A stretch of DNA of 64,000 bases from Stenopsyche tienmushanensis. Its lineage: Eukaryota > Arthropoda > Insecta > Trichoptera > Stenopsychidae. Under the pieces are notes generated by a model. That model did no database searches. It had not been told where the DNA came from and was given only the letters and a program-made list of their open reading frames with translations. The stretch covers positions 620,001 through 684,000 of the forward strand of contig WACJ01000501.1 of assembly GCA_008973525.1 (NCBI GenBank), in the 5' to 3' direction. The translations under genes were made by a program, and so were the position numbers. Positions 35,881 through 47,699 of this stretch are shown piece after piece. The first letter of the stretch is position 1. Every line of letters starts with the position of its first letter.

Positions 35881-36940
35881 GAATTACTCTGCACAACCAT
35901 AAATTCGAAGCTCGACAGGCCCACATAGCGTTCAGCCCACAAAAAAAACAACAACACAAAAAAAACTGATGATTTATACATCAATGAATTGCTGTAAATC
36001 AGTGACACATTTTTGTTATCAAACAGCAACGACGACCTTTGATAGATCTTTGATAACGTCAATCAAGCACAGTGTGACCTAAAAATTAATTACCAAAACA
36101 AAAACATAATCCATTATTCAATAACTGTGTCAAAAGCATCCAAAACCATCTACTCCCTTTTCAGCGCCGCCAGCTGGATTGCGCTGATGCAGAGTTACTG
36201 TTGCATTTAACATTTAGCTCCGGTAGTGCGCTGCTTTGCCGACGGTTCTAAAATTGTTTTATTGCGTCAATAAAATTTCAATACGAGAAAGGCGAAGAGA
36301 AATTATCGTCAAACCGTCACGGTTGTCACGATCGAATATAGGTTTATGCTCCAAAGTCATTTCGGTCGGGGAAACGACGCTAGAGTCGAAGAAAATCAGC
36401 CAATTGCGAAACTGCTTCGCAGACTTCCGCGAAGATACGACGACGCCGATTTCGTGATAGCTTTCAGTCAAAATATGCATAGAATCGAACCAAGACTAAT
36501 AATAAAAACGGATCAAAGCGCGCTGAGCGACGACGGGCTGACATCATCGTCAGATCCTTTCTTGAAATTCAGGACATGTCCCGAGGATAATTGTGCATTT
36601 AGCGCCGTTAAAGTAAGAATTACATAAATTAGTCCGGAGACCGACTTTGACCAGTTTTCACCGCGGTTATTGCGCACTGGAATTTCGAGTTATCCGTGTG
36701 AAGAATTCATCGCGCCGAGGGTTTAATTGACGATTGAGTTCTTGCGAAGCGGTTGATTGAAATGACATTTTCTGAAGTCGAGTGCAAGTCTACCGAGATG
36801 TCTAATAATACTTAGGAAACTCTGATACACTAATCATTGCAAGAGGTTTGGCCAATATCGCCGAGAGAAAACTACTTCCTCGGCAAATTTATGCAGCAAT
36901 CAATCTCTAAAGATTTGAAGTTAACTGCTAAAAATATCGC
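35881..36940. other. Unassigned, partly CpG-containing (36240-36620)
   Basis: A 93-residue plus frame (36346-36627) is followed by a donor-like GTTAAA|GTAAGAATT at about 36611. No domain recognised, so it is not called as a gene. Confidence 0.3.
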
Positions 36941-36949
36941 AGTGGTCGA

Positions 36950-37770
36950 CTAAATGAGTTGACAACGCCAGAAATGCTGAGAGTTTCAATCGAGTATTTA
37001 GTGGTGTTTCACAGCAATAAAGCCAAGTTTTTGCATCGATTCATAATCATAGATGAAACATGGGTCCATCACTTCATACCTGAGACAAAGGAACATAGGG
37101 ACCCTCCACTGATCCTAGCTGTTTATTGATCCCGCTATTCAAGATAATGCTCTAAATAAGGAGGGAGTGGCAAAAAAGTGTGTGTGTCCAACCGGTCCGC
37201 CTTTCGGAGCGCTGACACTTTGAATGAGCGCCTCGCAATCGGACGCCATGCCTGAGCATATCCATAGAATATGGTCTGCGTCTATGAACGGATCTCCGCA
37301 CGAACATTTTCAGATCACGGAAAATCCAAACCACGAGATAACAACAAACGAGATAAATAAATAGCCAAAACAATGGGCAAAAACGGGAGAATCGGCTCCA
37401 AGAAAGCAAAAACAGTTTCATCTGCAGATAAGGGTTTTTTGGAATGCTCGTTGAATAATTTTCATGGATTATCTTCAAAAAACAATCAACGGCGAGGGTT
37501 ATGCGAACCTATTGCAACGTTTGATTGATGATATCAAAAAAAAACGACAACATTTGGTCAAAAAAATGTTATTTCATCAAGATGATGCATCAGTTCATAA
37601 ATCTATTAGAGGCGAAATAGGGGGTTGATGGCTATATTGAGGAGCTCGACGATCATCACTATAAACAGGGTAATCGAAATTATTGAACATCACTGGAAAA
37701 AGTGTATCGAGCTAAAAGAATAATATGTTTTCTTTGTAATGTTGGGTACTTCTAGGACTACCGTCGTATC
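36950..37770 (+). pseudogene. mariner transposase relic carrying a hAT-like insert
   Basis: Decayed DD34D mariner transposase of the irritans/mauritiana type. Near 36990 the frame reads EYLVVFHSNKAKFLHRFIII then DETWVHHFIPETKEH with the first catalytic Asp intact. It is then interrupted by about 230-270 bp of unrelated sequence. It resumes at 37369: QWAKTGESAPRKQKQFHLQI, then RVFWNAR, a stop, IIFMDYLQKTINGEGYANLL, ending KKMLFHQDDASVHKSIRG with the second Asp. The third-Asp region is deleted; the tail IEIIEHHWKKCIELKE appears near 37670-37725. Terminal repeats were not identified. Confidence 0.8.
37140..37368. repeat. hAT-arm-like insert in mariner, third copy
   Basis: GTGTGTCCAACCGGTCCGCC, then CTCGCAATCGGACGCCATGC and GAACGGATCTCCGCACG, matches the arms at 28480-28800 (inverted) and 29385-29520. 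It sits inside the mariner transposase after the first-Asp block, and in the 28-29 kb composite an arm also follows the same mariner block. Confidence 0.6.
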
Positions 37771-37774
37771 ATCA

Positions 37775-38920
37775 AGTCACTGTCAGACTATATTGCCTTT
37801 GAACCTTTTTTTGCTATATTTCATTCCCTATTCAATGATATTAGTTAAAATGTTTCCAACACGCCTCTTGTGACGACACTTAGACTTCGATTCGCTGTCG
37901 CAATTGTGAATTTGATTACTCCTTCAAGATAGATTTATCTATTAAATAAGAGTTTTATATAACATTATGTGAAGCTATTATGAGTAACGACGATATATCG
38001 GCATCCAGCACTAAGAGTGTTAATATCGCACCTCTTCGAAAACATATCATTGATGTAACGACAAATCTAACATTGTCCATACATCCATCATATTCATTGT
38101 ATATCGTCATTTCTCTGTACGAAAACGGAAATATTTATTTTATTAGAAAGTACACGGTCCAACAAAAACAATAAAGATTGAGAATAAAAGACGAATATAC
38201 AATAAATACAGTTACCGCGAGAGAAACTGATTCTTTACATAACCTTTGATTTGTTACGGTAGAATCTTTGATATTCAAATGTATAAAAAAACAACTAGCG
38301 TGGAAATATTAGCGATTATTTTTGAGAGGAGTAATGCATAGTTTGCATTGTAATAAATCAATCAAAATTTAATATAATAAATTAATCGGACGAATGGCAA
38401 AACTCGGAAAATTCGATCAATCGGTGGGGATTCGTGGAATCAAATGAGATGCATTTAAATGTATAACATCTTCGAAGGGGCGGAGTTATCTTACCCTTTC
38501 TTCTTTATTAATTATTACTATTCGCTGTTTCTCATGAGACATTAGAGCCATTGAAGTACTATGAAGCGAATATATTAGAACTATAGATATTTATTATTTG
38601 GAGAATATTTTAATTTAATATAATATTTTCGACATTTGTATGAAATATGTTAAATAAATAAAATTGAAGAGATAAACGCACAGATGTGTGCCGGTAAATC
38701 CGTTATTTTTGCATGAACTAAAACGATTAAAAAATATCGGTTTTTTCGGTTCGGCAGACATATTATGCGAAAGAGAGTTTGGTTAATTTTTGTATTGACA
38801 TAATACGTGATATTCGCCATTTTTATTAGCAATTTGTTTGATTGTATTCATCTAATAATACTGTAATATTCATTCTTTTTTTATCATGTTTGTTGTCCTG
38901 TTAAATCAATATTTTACATA
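37775..38920. other. Unassigned AT-rich stretch
   Basis: A 64-residue plus frame at 37980-38174 is unrecognised. No repeat named. Confidence 0.4.
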
Positions 38921-38923
38921 ATC

Positions 38924-38995
38924 CAATAGAACCTCAATTATCCGGACCTAATTAGGAATGAAACCAGTCCGGATAACGAAAATTCGGATAATCTA
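38924..38995. repeat. pogo/Tigger-like terminal sequence
   Basis: CAATAGAACCTCAATTATCC followed by GGACCTAATTAGG, CAGTCCGGATAACG and ATTCGGATAATC resembles the 'CAGTAGAACCTCGATTATCCGGAC' style of terminus with repeated TCCGGATAA units typical of pogo-like elements. The opposite end and a transposase were not found. Confidence 0.5.
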
Positions 38996-39354
38996 AAATA
39001 ATCATAATTGACAGGGAAAGACAGTGAAAGTATGAATAATTTTAGAATCTACCAAATCGCGAATACTCTCAAACTTTCGAGTGCATGAAGTCCTTCAAAC
39101 TCAAAAGTATGAAGCGATTTCGAAGTTATGCTGTTTAAGCATTTTTTTTTTAATTTCATAAAGAGTAAGTATCCAGATATTTCGGATAAAATAGGAAATA
39201 AATCATCAACACTAATCGAAATTTGGAAAAATATATAATTTGGGACTGGATGAATCATATTGCATCTGCTATAGCTGAATATACGATCACGCCTTTTATT
39301 CTAGTTTAGAATTTAAAAAAAAAATGATTTTAACTTTTTACATTTTTCAAATGT

Positions 39355-39570
39355 TTTGACTCTTAAAAATATATTCTACAAAGGAATTTCCAAAATTCCA
39401 ACTACTTACGGAGTTATAGCTATTTTAGTGACGCGGCAACTTGGACCGTTGTTATTGTTGACGGTTGAACATCATATCTCAAGTTTTATTCAATTAATTT
39501 ACTTCAAATTGGGTATAAATATTTCCTATATAACTCTCTATTATTACTACAAGATTTATGTCAAAATTTA
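39355..39570. repeat. Unnamed dispersed repeat (copy also at 61685)
   Basis: The block AAAGGAATTTCCAAAATTCC followed by AACTACTTACGGAGTTATAG is nearly identical to 61700-61745, and similarity continues over CTCAAATTTTAATT-like and ATATAACTCTCTAT blocks. Immediately followed here by a fold-back structure. Confidence 0.65.
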
Positions 39571-39577
39571 TTTTTTA

Positions 39578-39956
39578 ACTACACTTAAACCTTTTTTTTT
39601 TGTGCGGTAGATGCGTTCCACGGAATATCACACAAAAAAGCTATGACTTACACAGAAAACCGGAAAATGCGTTCCATAGATTTTAAAAACCGCATAACTT
39701 TGAATCAGCTATATAAAATATATTCAAAATCTCATAAAAAAGTTAATGAAAAAACAGGAAAATAATAAGGTAATTAAAAAATTACATTTATGGTAACATT
39801 TAAAGGACGTCTTGCATCAATGGTATAATTGTTTCAAAGTTATGCGGTTTTTAAAATCCATGGAACGCATCTTCACTTTTTCTATGAAAGTCATATCTTT
39901 TTTGTGCGATTTTTCGCGGAATGCATCTAACACACAAAAAAGGTTTATGTGTACTT
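39578..39956. repeat. Fold-back repeat with arms of about 125 bp
   Basis: The left arm 39578-39703 and right arm 39834-39956 are inverted. Matching blocks: CACTTAAACCTTTTTT with AAAAAAGGTTTATGTG; GATGCGTTCC with GGAATGCATC; CACAAAAAAGCTATGACT with AGTCATATCTTTTTTGTG; and ATTTTAAAAACCGCATAACT with AGTTATGCGGTTTTTAAAAT. The loop is about 130 bp. Isolated arm-like pieces occur at 59415-59440 and 61915-61960. A non-autonomous fold-back element is likely. Confidence 0.75.
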
Positions 39957-40099
39957 TTAAGATATATAAGTTGTCTTGAATTACAGTCTTCTTGATTTTC
40001 AAGCCTTTTTATGGCGACATCTAAACACTTAAACTCTTCTTTGTCTTCTCAATCTTATTTTTTCGAGGCAAATATATCTTTAATTATTTCCTCATCATG

Positions 40100-42780
40100 A
40101 TACAATTCCCTACTTTAAACGATTCCACCGACACCCCGAGCTTCGATCTGCTCGTCGCTGTTCAGATGAATGAACTCAAATTTTTGCATCATCGTTCACC
40201 TCAAATCGATTCGGGACTCTTCCTCAATCGAACGACAAAGGTCGAAGAAGTAAACGTAAAAAACGGACATTCGGAAGCGGACAAACGGCGATGCAGCGTC
40301 GGAAGACGAGCCGGCCGCTCGGCTCTCCGCTTACCTAACGCGCAGTTTCACTTTCTGAGCCGCGACCAGTTTCCCGATGCGACCAACCGCATAGGAACGG
40401 AACCCGAACATGTCGTCTAACCGAATGACAATTTCACAACGGGCGATTCGAGGATACGTCCATCGAGGGAACTGCGTCACAATGACGGCCGTCTCCGAGT
40501 TTGCATCTTTCAAGAATCGCAGAGCGCTGACGTCGTCGACCGAGGGACGAAGCCTTTAAAGATCGCTCAATTGTAGTCGCAAATTTCCTCCACCCTTTCT
40601 AAGCCCAGAATCGAAAATCAGCCCCCAAGCTCGAACCTTCCATCGATTGTTTCGCAGCTCACGGTCGCAGATCAAAAAGAACAAAACGTATCCCCGGAAA
40701 CGAACCTCGGGAGCGTTCGAAACTTTCGCGGAGTTCCTCGAAGCGGGGTGAGAGACACGTGGCCGATAAAAACGAGACACGTGACATCGCCTCTACGAAA
40801 AGACCGTGCATTTGTTCGTTTTTGGGTCAGATATGACACGATTATCAATTCCGATTTGTGACTATAAAAATCGACCGAATAATATTGCGCCTGAATTAAA
40901 AACTGAAACGCATCTATCAATTTATAATATTCAATGGCCAAATTTCAAACTGTTATGATCACAATGCCCGTTTTAAATATTGGGTATCGGTTGCACTGCG
41001 TTTTTCATTTAGACACGCCTTCGACGAGTGCGATTGGATTATGGCGTCACGTGATTGGATGATCGTTTTTAAAATCGGCAACGGCGTTCCTTTGAAATTT
41101 AGCATCGATTCGTGCGGCAAGGGCGTCGCTTTAGAAGCGCGCAATAAATTGCAATCGATTTCGATCGAGGGGGGGTTGAATTTAGAAAAGTGCATTTTGT
41201 TTGTTTAGCATATGGATGCGTCGGGAAGGAGGCGCGGAAGATGTGCAGGGGGCGCCACCGCGTGGCGTCGGAGGCGCACTAACCGCCTAACCGCACCGAC
41301 TCGAGTGGCGGCCGCGACCCACTTAGCGGTCAGCCACTGCACACACCCAGGACCCACACCCCACACCACCCACATCACCCACACCACCTGTCACTATTCC
41401 CGATATCGATTCTCTTCGACATCATCCAAAACGTATAAATACGCGACGATTTTCTCCTGATTTTGTATAACATATGCAGATCGTCAATCTGCTATTGATT
41501 TGATTTGACATTAAAGATGCGTTTAGGCAGGAATCGATTTAAATTCGATCGCTATTTGTTATTTTTGTAAAACGTTTGAATTCGGGACCCGCCCACGGCG
41601 ATTCCGATTGGTCCGCAGCCCACGTGCTCGCATTATGCATTTCACTAATTATGCGATAAAGGCATCGCTTTATAATTTTCGAGGGCGTTCTTTTCCGACG
41701 GCGATCAGTCTGGGAGCCCGTCGGGAATGCGAACGGGGGCCCGGAGACGTGATCTAACGCACCCCGGTGAAAGGCGTCGCGATGGTAAATCAGTTCCCAG
41801 GTGATTGCCAATTTTCTCTCGCCCTACAAACATTTGTGTTTCGGTTGGCCCTCTTCGCAAATAGCCCAGGAGGCGAGCCAAGCGACGACGGTCAGAGCCA
41901 AGACATTCAGGAGGTCGGAGCTTTCCACCTAAAACGGTCTATTTGGCGGGAATGCAGCTCGCCCCGTCGGCCGTCGGAATAGACTTCCCATCATCGTCGC
42001 TTTCGTTGGGACGCTTCCAGAGTGACTTTCGCGTGGCGTCGCATTTTAGCGAGGCGTCGATCTCCTCAATTCTAGTTCGAGCGTCAAAGCGATTTCGCAA
42101 GAGTGGAGGCCGACGCAGCTTCGGTCGGAAACGGGAGAGGCGACCTCCGCTCACGTAACGCGTGCACTTGTGGAGCGAGCCGCTTGCATCACACTCGCCT
42201 GCTGCTGGATTTTACTACTCTTGAAACTCTGCCAATTTTTCCTTTGAGATGATCCGAAGACGCGAGCGGGGTCTCGTTATGCACTCAGAAGCTTATCGCA
42301 GATCGGCTCCGTGATCTTCGACGAGACGTCCGAAATAGATTCGACTTTCGCGAAGCATCAGAGAAAATGCTAGATTCGCTCTTGGGGAACTTTATAAAAT
42401 CGCAATTTACAACCAAACCTTTATAAAATCGCTTTTGAACAATCTCTGAAAGAGGACAGATCAAAAATAAAACCATCCCGTGACGCTTATCGTCGTTATT
42501 AAATTTCAAACCGGCGAAGAATCGAATCCGCAGGTCGACGATCTTCGCAGCGCGATCGATTAGATGTTGCTTTTTAGAAATTTCTTGTGTGACGGCTGCC
42601 AAAGTCGAATATTGAAAATATTCCTCGCGCAGACTATGCGCGGATTTCGCAATCTGTCCTCAAATTTGAGAACGAGCCCTTGACCTATCGCCTGGAAAGT
42701 GTGGACGTCGACCGTTGAGCCGACGAAGAAGTGAAAGTGAACAGCGCCAGTTTGCGGCGAGCGAACGCCATCTCCCGTCG
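40100..42780. promoter_or_regulatory. Extended CpG-rich region, largest of the window
   Basis: About 2.7 kb with raised G+C and CpG, broken by an AT-richer part at 40810-41000 and 41410-41560. Many overlapping frames of 60-107 residues on both strands are artefacts of low stop density; none is recognisable. It contains a CCCACACC-rich low-complexity tract. Best interpreted as the 5' end of a gene or a large regulatory block; coding exons cannot be placed. Confidence 0.4.
41335..41392. repeat. CCACA-type low-complexity tract
   Basis: Imperfect repeats of CCCACA/CCACAC (CACCCACATCACCCACACCA) ending at a CACCTG E-box-like hexamer. Lies inside the large CpG-rich region. Confidence 0.6.
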
Positions 42781-42784
42781 AATA

Positions 42785-44190
42785 GCGGAACTATAAAAAA
42801 TATAATAATGTAAAACGAAGACAGATGGTACTGATATTTTTTTAATTACAAATCGCATTTACCGTTAACAATAATCATTTTGCATTTTATAAAATGAACA
42901 AAGATAATTTAAAATATTTTGTCGAATTAAAAATATGCAAATATATTTTATTCAAATATAAAACATTCGCCATTTACATTAAATCTTTTCTATATTGAAT
43001 CATAGATGGCACTGTTTCATTGTTCACCTATTAAACCGTAATAATAATTTAAAAAATCAGATTACGTCAAGGTTATAGAATAGGTTCCATTTCTAAAATC
43101 CAACCTGTTTTGGAGCGCAAAAATAAATTCGCGCATTTTCATGCAGGAAAAATGGCTCGATACTCGGACGAGAACATGGCGACCTTTAAGCGGCGGCTCG
43201 TACGTGTTCTTTGCGAATAAAAATAAAAGCGCACTTCGAGCGCGACCTACGACAATAACATTGGGTGCAGTTTATCATTGCTCATCTTGAACTTCACCGC
43301 GATAAACACGAAAGCAACGTGCGACCAAATGATTTATGTTTTTTTTACAATCGGACGAATTGCACATCGACGTAGCACGGCATAGAACGTGTGCAAATAA
43401 TTGTGCAATTGTAGTTTACAAGCTCGAGCTCAATAATAACGCGACGAAAAAAAACAATCTAATGAAGCTACTTTGTATTTTATGAGACACGTCTTAATTA
43501 AGAAAATTCAAACAACCCGCGGAACGGCATTATGTTTCAACGTGGCATAATCATATGAAATCTCGAGCTATTCCTTTTAACATTTTAGTAAACTGATCTC
43601 GATGAAACTTGGAAACTTAAAACGTCTGGAATATTCACTCACATAGAGACAAGCCAGTGTGAATTTTCATAAAGCTTTCTTCTCTTAAAAAAATGTCACC
43701 GTAGCGAAGTAAAAAGGACCCGAGGGTTCTCAAAACAAGGAAATCTCATTATCGGTTCGCCTTGGGATTGTGCATTTTTTGTTAAGCACTGAGAGCCTGC
43801 TGTTACAAAAGTGATTTATATTTTATCTTATACGTGATACTTATGTATTCGACAAAGTGCTAATTTTATTATTGTACGATGCCTGATGAGTGCAATTATT
43901 TTTTTCATTCTACTTTTTATAATTGTAGTATAACGTTATTAAGTACGCAAGCTATTATTTATAAAAATGTGCAACATACTATTAGTTGGAATGTTCATTG
44001 CTTATTTCCGTTTGAATTGAATCAATTAGCATATTTTGCTTATAATAATAACTTCTTGAGATTCGTTATCGCACCGATCTATTTGTATAGGTGTTATCTC
44101 TAAATTATGTTGTTGGCTACATTTTGCATGTTAAAAATACGATGTGTTTGAGTGGATGACGTTAACATAATTAGTAAACGGGGTCAGATT
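42785..44190. other. Unassigned stretch
   Basis: AT-rich at 42785-43090, moderately CpG-containing at 43130-43450, then AT-rich. No gene or repeat recognised. Confidence 0.4.
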
Positions 44191-44197
44191 CGGTTGC

Positions 44198-44460
44198 AGT
44201 ATAAAATAGCGACATGACAAGGCTCCGAGGGGGAGTGGGTGGATGCAGTCGGAGCAGAGTGCAGAATGCATTGTGCAATGTGCAGAGAGTAAAGAGCAGA
44301 GAGCAGAGAGCAGAGAGCAGGTGGCGTACCGGACCTGCTCTAACGTGGCCCCACGTGGCCCAGTGACGGCCGCGACCTGCCGCACTCCGGCTCCAGCTAA
44401 AGTCCGCCATCTTGTTCTGGGAAAATGGCGCCAAAACTGATAACCCGTCGATCTTCGATA
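44198..44460 (+). promoter_or_regulatory. CpG island preceded by a TATA-like box
   Basis: GCAGTATAAAATAGC at 44197-44211 lies just before a GC-rich block. Within the block are a CACGTG E-box (44352-44357) and a GCCATCTTG/AAATGGCGCC pair (44408-44433) resembling YY1/pho-type GCCAT sites on both strands. The order TATA then island fits a plus-strand promoter, but no coding exon follows that I can identify. Confidence 0.35.
44286..44322. repeat. Short tandem repeat of CAGAGAG
   Basis: Four to five near-perfect 7-bp units (AGAGCAGAGAGCAGAGAGCA). Likely a polymorphic microsatellite inside the CpG island. Confidence 0.7.
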
Positions 44461-45544
44461 AGGCCATGACTTTATCAAACTCGCCTGTGTCAATCGTACA
44501 GATCAAACAAATCGTTCTGACGGGGATAGATAATATACGAAACATGGCGATGGCGAAATAAAAAATGGCCGACTTGACACATCAGAATGCAACGATATTT
44601 TTGCATGCAACGATATATTGTCAACGCAATAATGTCCCGGACGTCTCAGACGGAACAGAGAGCGATCGACGATCTCTATAATGTAAGCTTGTCGAAGCCG
44701 AGCGTTTCACAGTCCGTGATCGAAGCGATCCTTGCTCCAAATATAGACACATTTATTTACGCAATAAATCAACGCCGCGTTGTTAGCACTTTCAGAAGAA
44801 ATAATAAAAAAAGCACGTGAACTCCGATTAAGCAGATTGCTCAAAATAGCAAGCGGAATCGGATTTAGACGACTAGAGAATCGAATTGGGAAAAATGGTA
44901 TATTTTTTAATAAGGAGGAAGTGAAAGAACGACACGCACGCTATTTCCAACGCAAGGATAACTGTTTTGCCTCCCACGCAACATTCTTCACGCCCTCCTG
45001 ACCCACTTGCTCAAAATCCATTGATATTTTATTAATATCTTCTGCGTAAACAAGGTGTAAAACCGAAGGGCTTCCATGGTCCTGAATTCACGGTCGTCTA
45101 AATCGGAGCGCGCCCCCGCATTTTCATCGTTTTGTATTTTTATTTGTATTCTTTTCGATATCCATTGAAGATTCAGTCAAGACTGAGATAATACCCGAAG
45201 CCTTACGTTTTTCTACGAATTTAAATACAGAATCTACCAACCGCATATAAAGGCTAGGGATTATGATTTCTCGATGACTTTCATTTCTCGAGGAATAAGA
45301 ATTCTCTATTATATTTCTCAAATTTCTCGATAAATCTCAAGAAATTTTGATAAACAAAAAATGAATGTAAAACAGTAAAGTATTGCATATAAATATTATT
45401 ATCTTAGTATGCTTTTAAAAAAAGACCAAATCTTCCTCGGAAAATGACGGATAATTTTCGTTTATTTTTGCATGTAATACATTTTTAAATAGACGAAGCG
45501 ATCTATGTTTCTATAATAAAATAATATCTATAGTATTTATATAA

Positions 45545-45858
45545 TATAACTAGCCGGTACCCAAACATATAAACATTGATTTTTATATATAAGATCTACT
45601 TTAAGTTAATTGTACTATACCTATATTATTTAAAAAAGTACAAACAATAAGTTGGCAAAGTTTTATCGTAATCGAATGAACGGTATGGCAGCGCATTAAA
45701 TACGAACAAACAAACATTAATATTTATATATTAAACTGTACTTATGTTACTCGCGAAATCTTTAACAATAAGTGGACGAAGTTTTATTGCAATCCGATGA
45801 ACGATATGGCGGCGCATTTCGAACGAACAAAACCCAATTCATTTTTATATATTAGATA
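45545..45858 (+). repeat. RTE-like LINE 3' tail, two tandem units
   Basis: Begins AACTAGCCGGTACCCAAAC, then two related units: GCAAAGTTTTATCGTAATCG plus AATGAACGGTATGGCAGCGC (about 45656-45695), and GACGAAGTTTTATTGCAATC plus CGATGAACGATATGGCGGCG (about 45776-45815). Each is followed by CGAACAAAC-like and ATTTATATATTA tails. This arrangement is characteristic of the 3' ends of RTE-type non-LTR retrotransposons or SINEs that borrow them. No reverse transcriptase is present. Confidence 0.55.
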
Positions 45859-46138
45859 AATAGCAAAAAATATGAATAGAACATGGTATGTACACGAGCT
45901 TAAAATTTTTGTCGACATAATGTCGAAATACGAGTGGAAAAGGTTAATATCCATCTAAAGTAGAATCAGATATTTTAGTTCTCGTTTTGGATAAAAAAAA
46001 ACCAATGAACTATGATATATACGAAATAAATTATTAACACACATCTGTTTTAGCTTAAAATCACAAACCACAAACAAAAATCGCATTCTAAACAATCTTT
46101 CAACCGTTATAAAATATAGTTGTAATTTGCCGAAATCA

Positions 46139-46400
46139 CTATCGTCGGATATGGTCTTTAAGCCCTAAAAGAGTACTATCCCAGGGCCTGGGATTCCCTC
46201 TACACTTTTCAGAAAGAGCACTCTTGTACATTGATCTCAGAAACAGAACATAGCGCAGTTCGGGAGACAGAGACGGAGAGCTACCCCGCATAGATCGCAC
46301 GATTGTATAGATCGTTAACCCAAATTTATCGACTAATAATGATTTAGATTTCAAGTTTGATATTTGTTTACGCAAATAAATGACCCAATATTGTGTGCTA
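46139..46400 (+). repeat. 0.25-kb dispersed repeat, copy 1
   Basis: Shares with 48593-48865, in the same orientation, the blocks CAGGGCCTGG, CACTTTTCAGAAAGAGCACT, CTTGTAC, GTAGCGCAGTTCGGGAGACA, GAGACGG, CGCACGATTGTATA, TTTATCGACTAATAATGATT and TTTGTTTACGCAAA. The family is not recognised; no coding capacity seen. Confidence 0.8.
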
Positions 46401-46642
46401 TCGACAGTGTTTATTTATTTGATTGCTTCCTGTTGAATGAGTCTTTGTCCAATTATCATTTCCTTCTAAAGCAGGAGCAAATGAATCGATTTCTCTCCTC
46501 AAAAAGTTAATAACCTTTGGAGGAGTTCAGTCGCGTATTTGCGAGCGAATTCCAGTAATTTAGAAAGAGCATTATTATTTGTCGATATTCCAAATTTTTC
46601 AACTAATAATAGCCCAAATTAATCGTTTATTAAATTATTATG

Positions 46643-46921
46643 CTAGGAACATATATTGGTGAATCTAAAAATGTCTTCACGTTTTAATGGATCTTGGTGT
46701 TTCCATTTTATTTCAATGTCCACTGAATGATCTTTGCTACGTAACTGAATCCATTTTGGGATGTGTTGGTCAGAATGCCTTGTAAAAAAACTGTTATTAT
46801 TAGCATTATTAGTAAATTGAGACAACCTTAAATAAACTATCAATTTTAATGGCGTGTATCCTGAACAAAAAATGCCCAAAACCCATAAATGATCCTGCAT
46901 GACTGCATATGGCATATGCAT
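46643..46921 (-). pseudogene. Unknown open frame, possibly the C-terminus of a transposon protein
   Basis: A 92-residue minus-strand frame with mixed, protein-like composition (MQDHLWVLGIFCSGYTPLKL ... HQDPLKREDIFRFTNICS). I recognise no domain. Its last codons (DIFRFTN) are encoded by sequence matching the final 20 bases of the window at 19 of 20 positions in the same orientation, which suggests a repeated gene family. It may be a transposon or multigene-family fragment. No start-proximal signals were identified. Confidence 0.3.
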
Positions 46922-46924
46922 ATG

Positions 46925-47690
46925 CTAAGATACACAAGACTTTAAGAATTGACGAATTCATAGCCGGTTAAAAATCAATTCAGTACAAATTGCTATAACA
47001 ATTCACAATAAAAGCATAAAACATATTATTCCAGAAAAACATAGAGACGTTATTGTTTCGAGTCCTCGACCTACATTAACGGTATAAAAGGTCCTTTTGT
47101 ATATTTGACGCGATGTAATCGTTGCTTTTTATTTTTAATTGCGGAAACTGGGCGAAATAGCCGTATTGTGGAAAATTAAGCGAGATGAAAAAATAACTCA
47201 TTAAAAAAATATTTCGGCAAGCAATCAAAATTAATGAATGACCCGGGAATAAACGAGGAAGCTGGTATTGGAAGTTTTGCTTCGACAATATTCAATTGAC
47301 ATTAAATTAATGAGGGATTGATACGTTTATCACTATGAAAATAATAAGCATCGCCTTATCAATAAAAGGTGTACCAAATACATATCATCGGATATTTTTA
47401 GCACAGTAAGGAAAAGCCATCCATATTTCACGTTTTATTAAATGCATCTGCTAGAGTCGATGTTGGTAAGTAGTCATGTCATCCAAACTTAAATTGTGAT
47501 ACAAGGTGTTAATGTTTTTTTAGCGTTCTCATATGTTCCACAAGGTGTTAAAAAATCATTGTCAATTAAATATGGTTTAAAAATCATATCATATCACATT
47601 GATATAGTTAGATATAAATGCGTGTTTTGCAATGGTTGCAATTCAATGGTTTGATGTTGCTGGTTGGTAAGAGATTGTAAGGCTCGATAT
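46925..47690. other. Unassigned AT-rich stretch
   Basis: No gene or repeat recognised. Confidence 0.5.
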
Positions 47691-47699
47691 GATTGATGA

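Noticed and set aside
41943..42158. Coding exon on either strand in the large CpG-rich region
   Set aside because: Both strands are open over the same interval; no domain or consistent splice sites.
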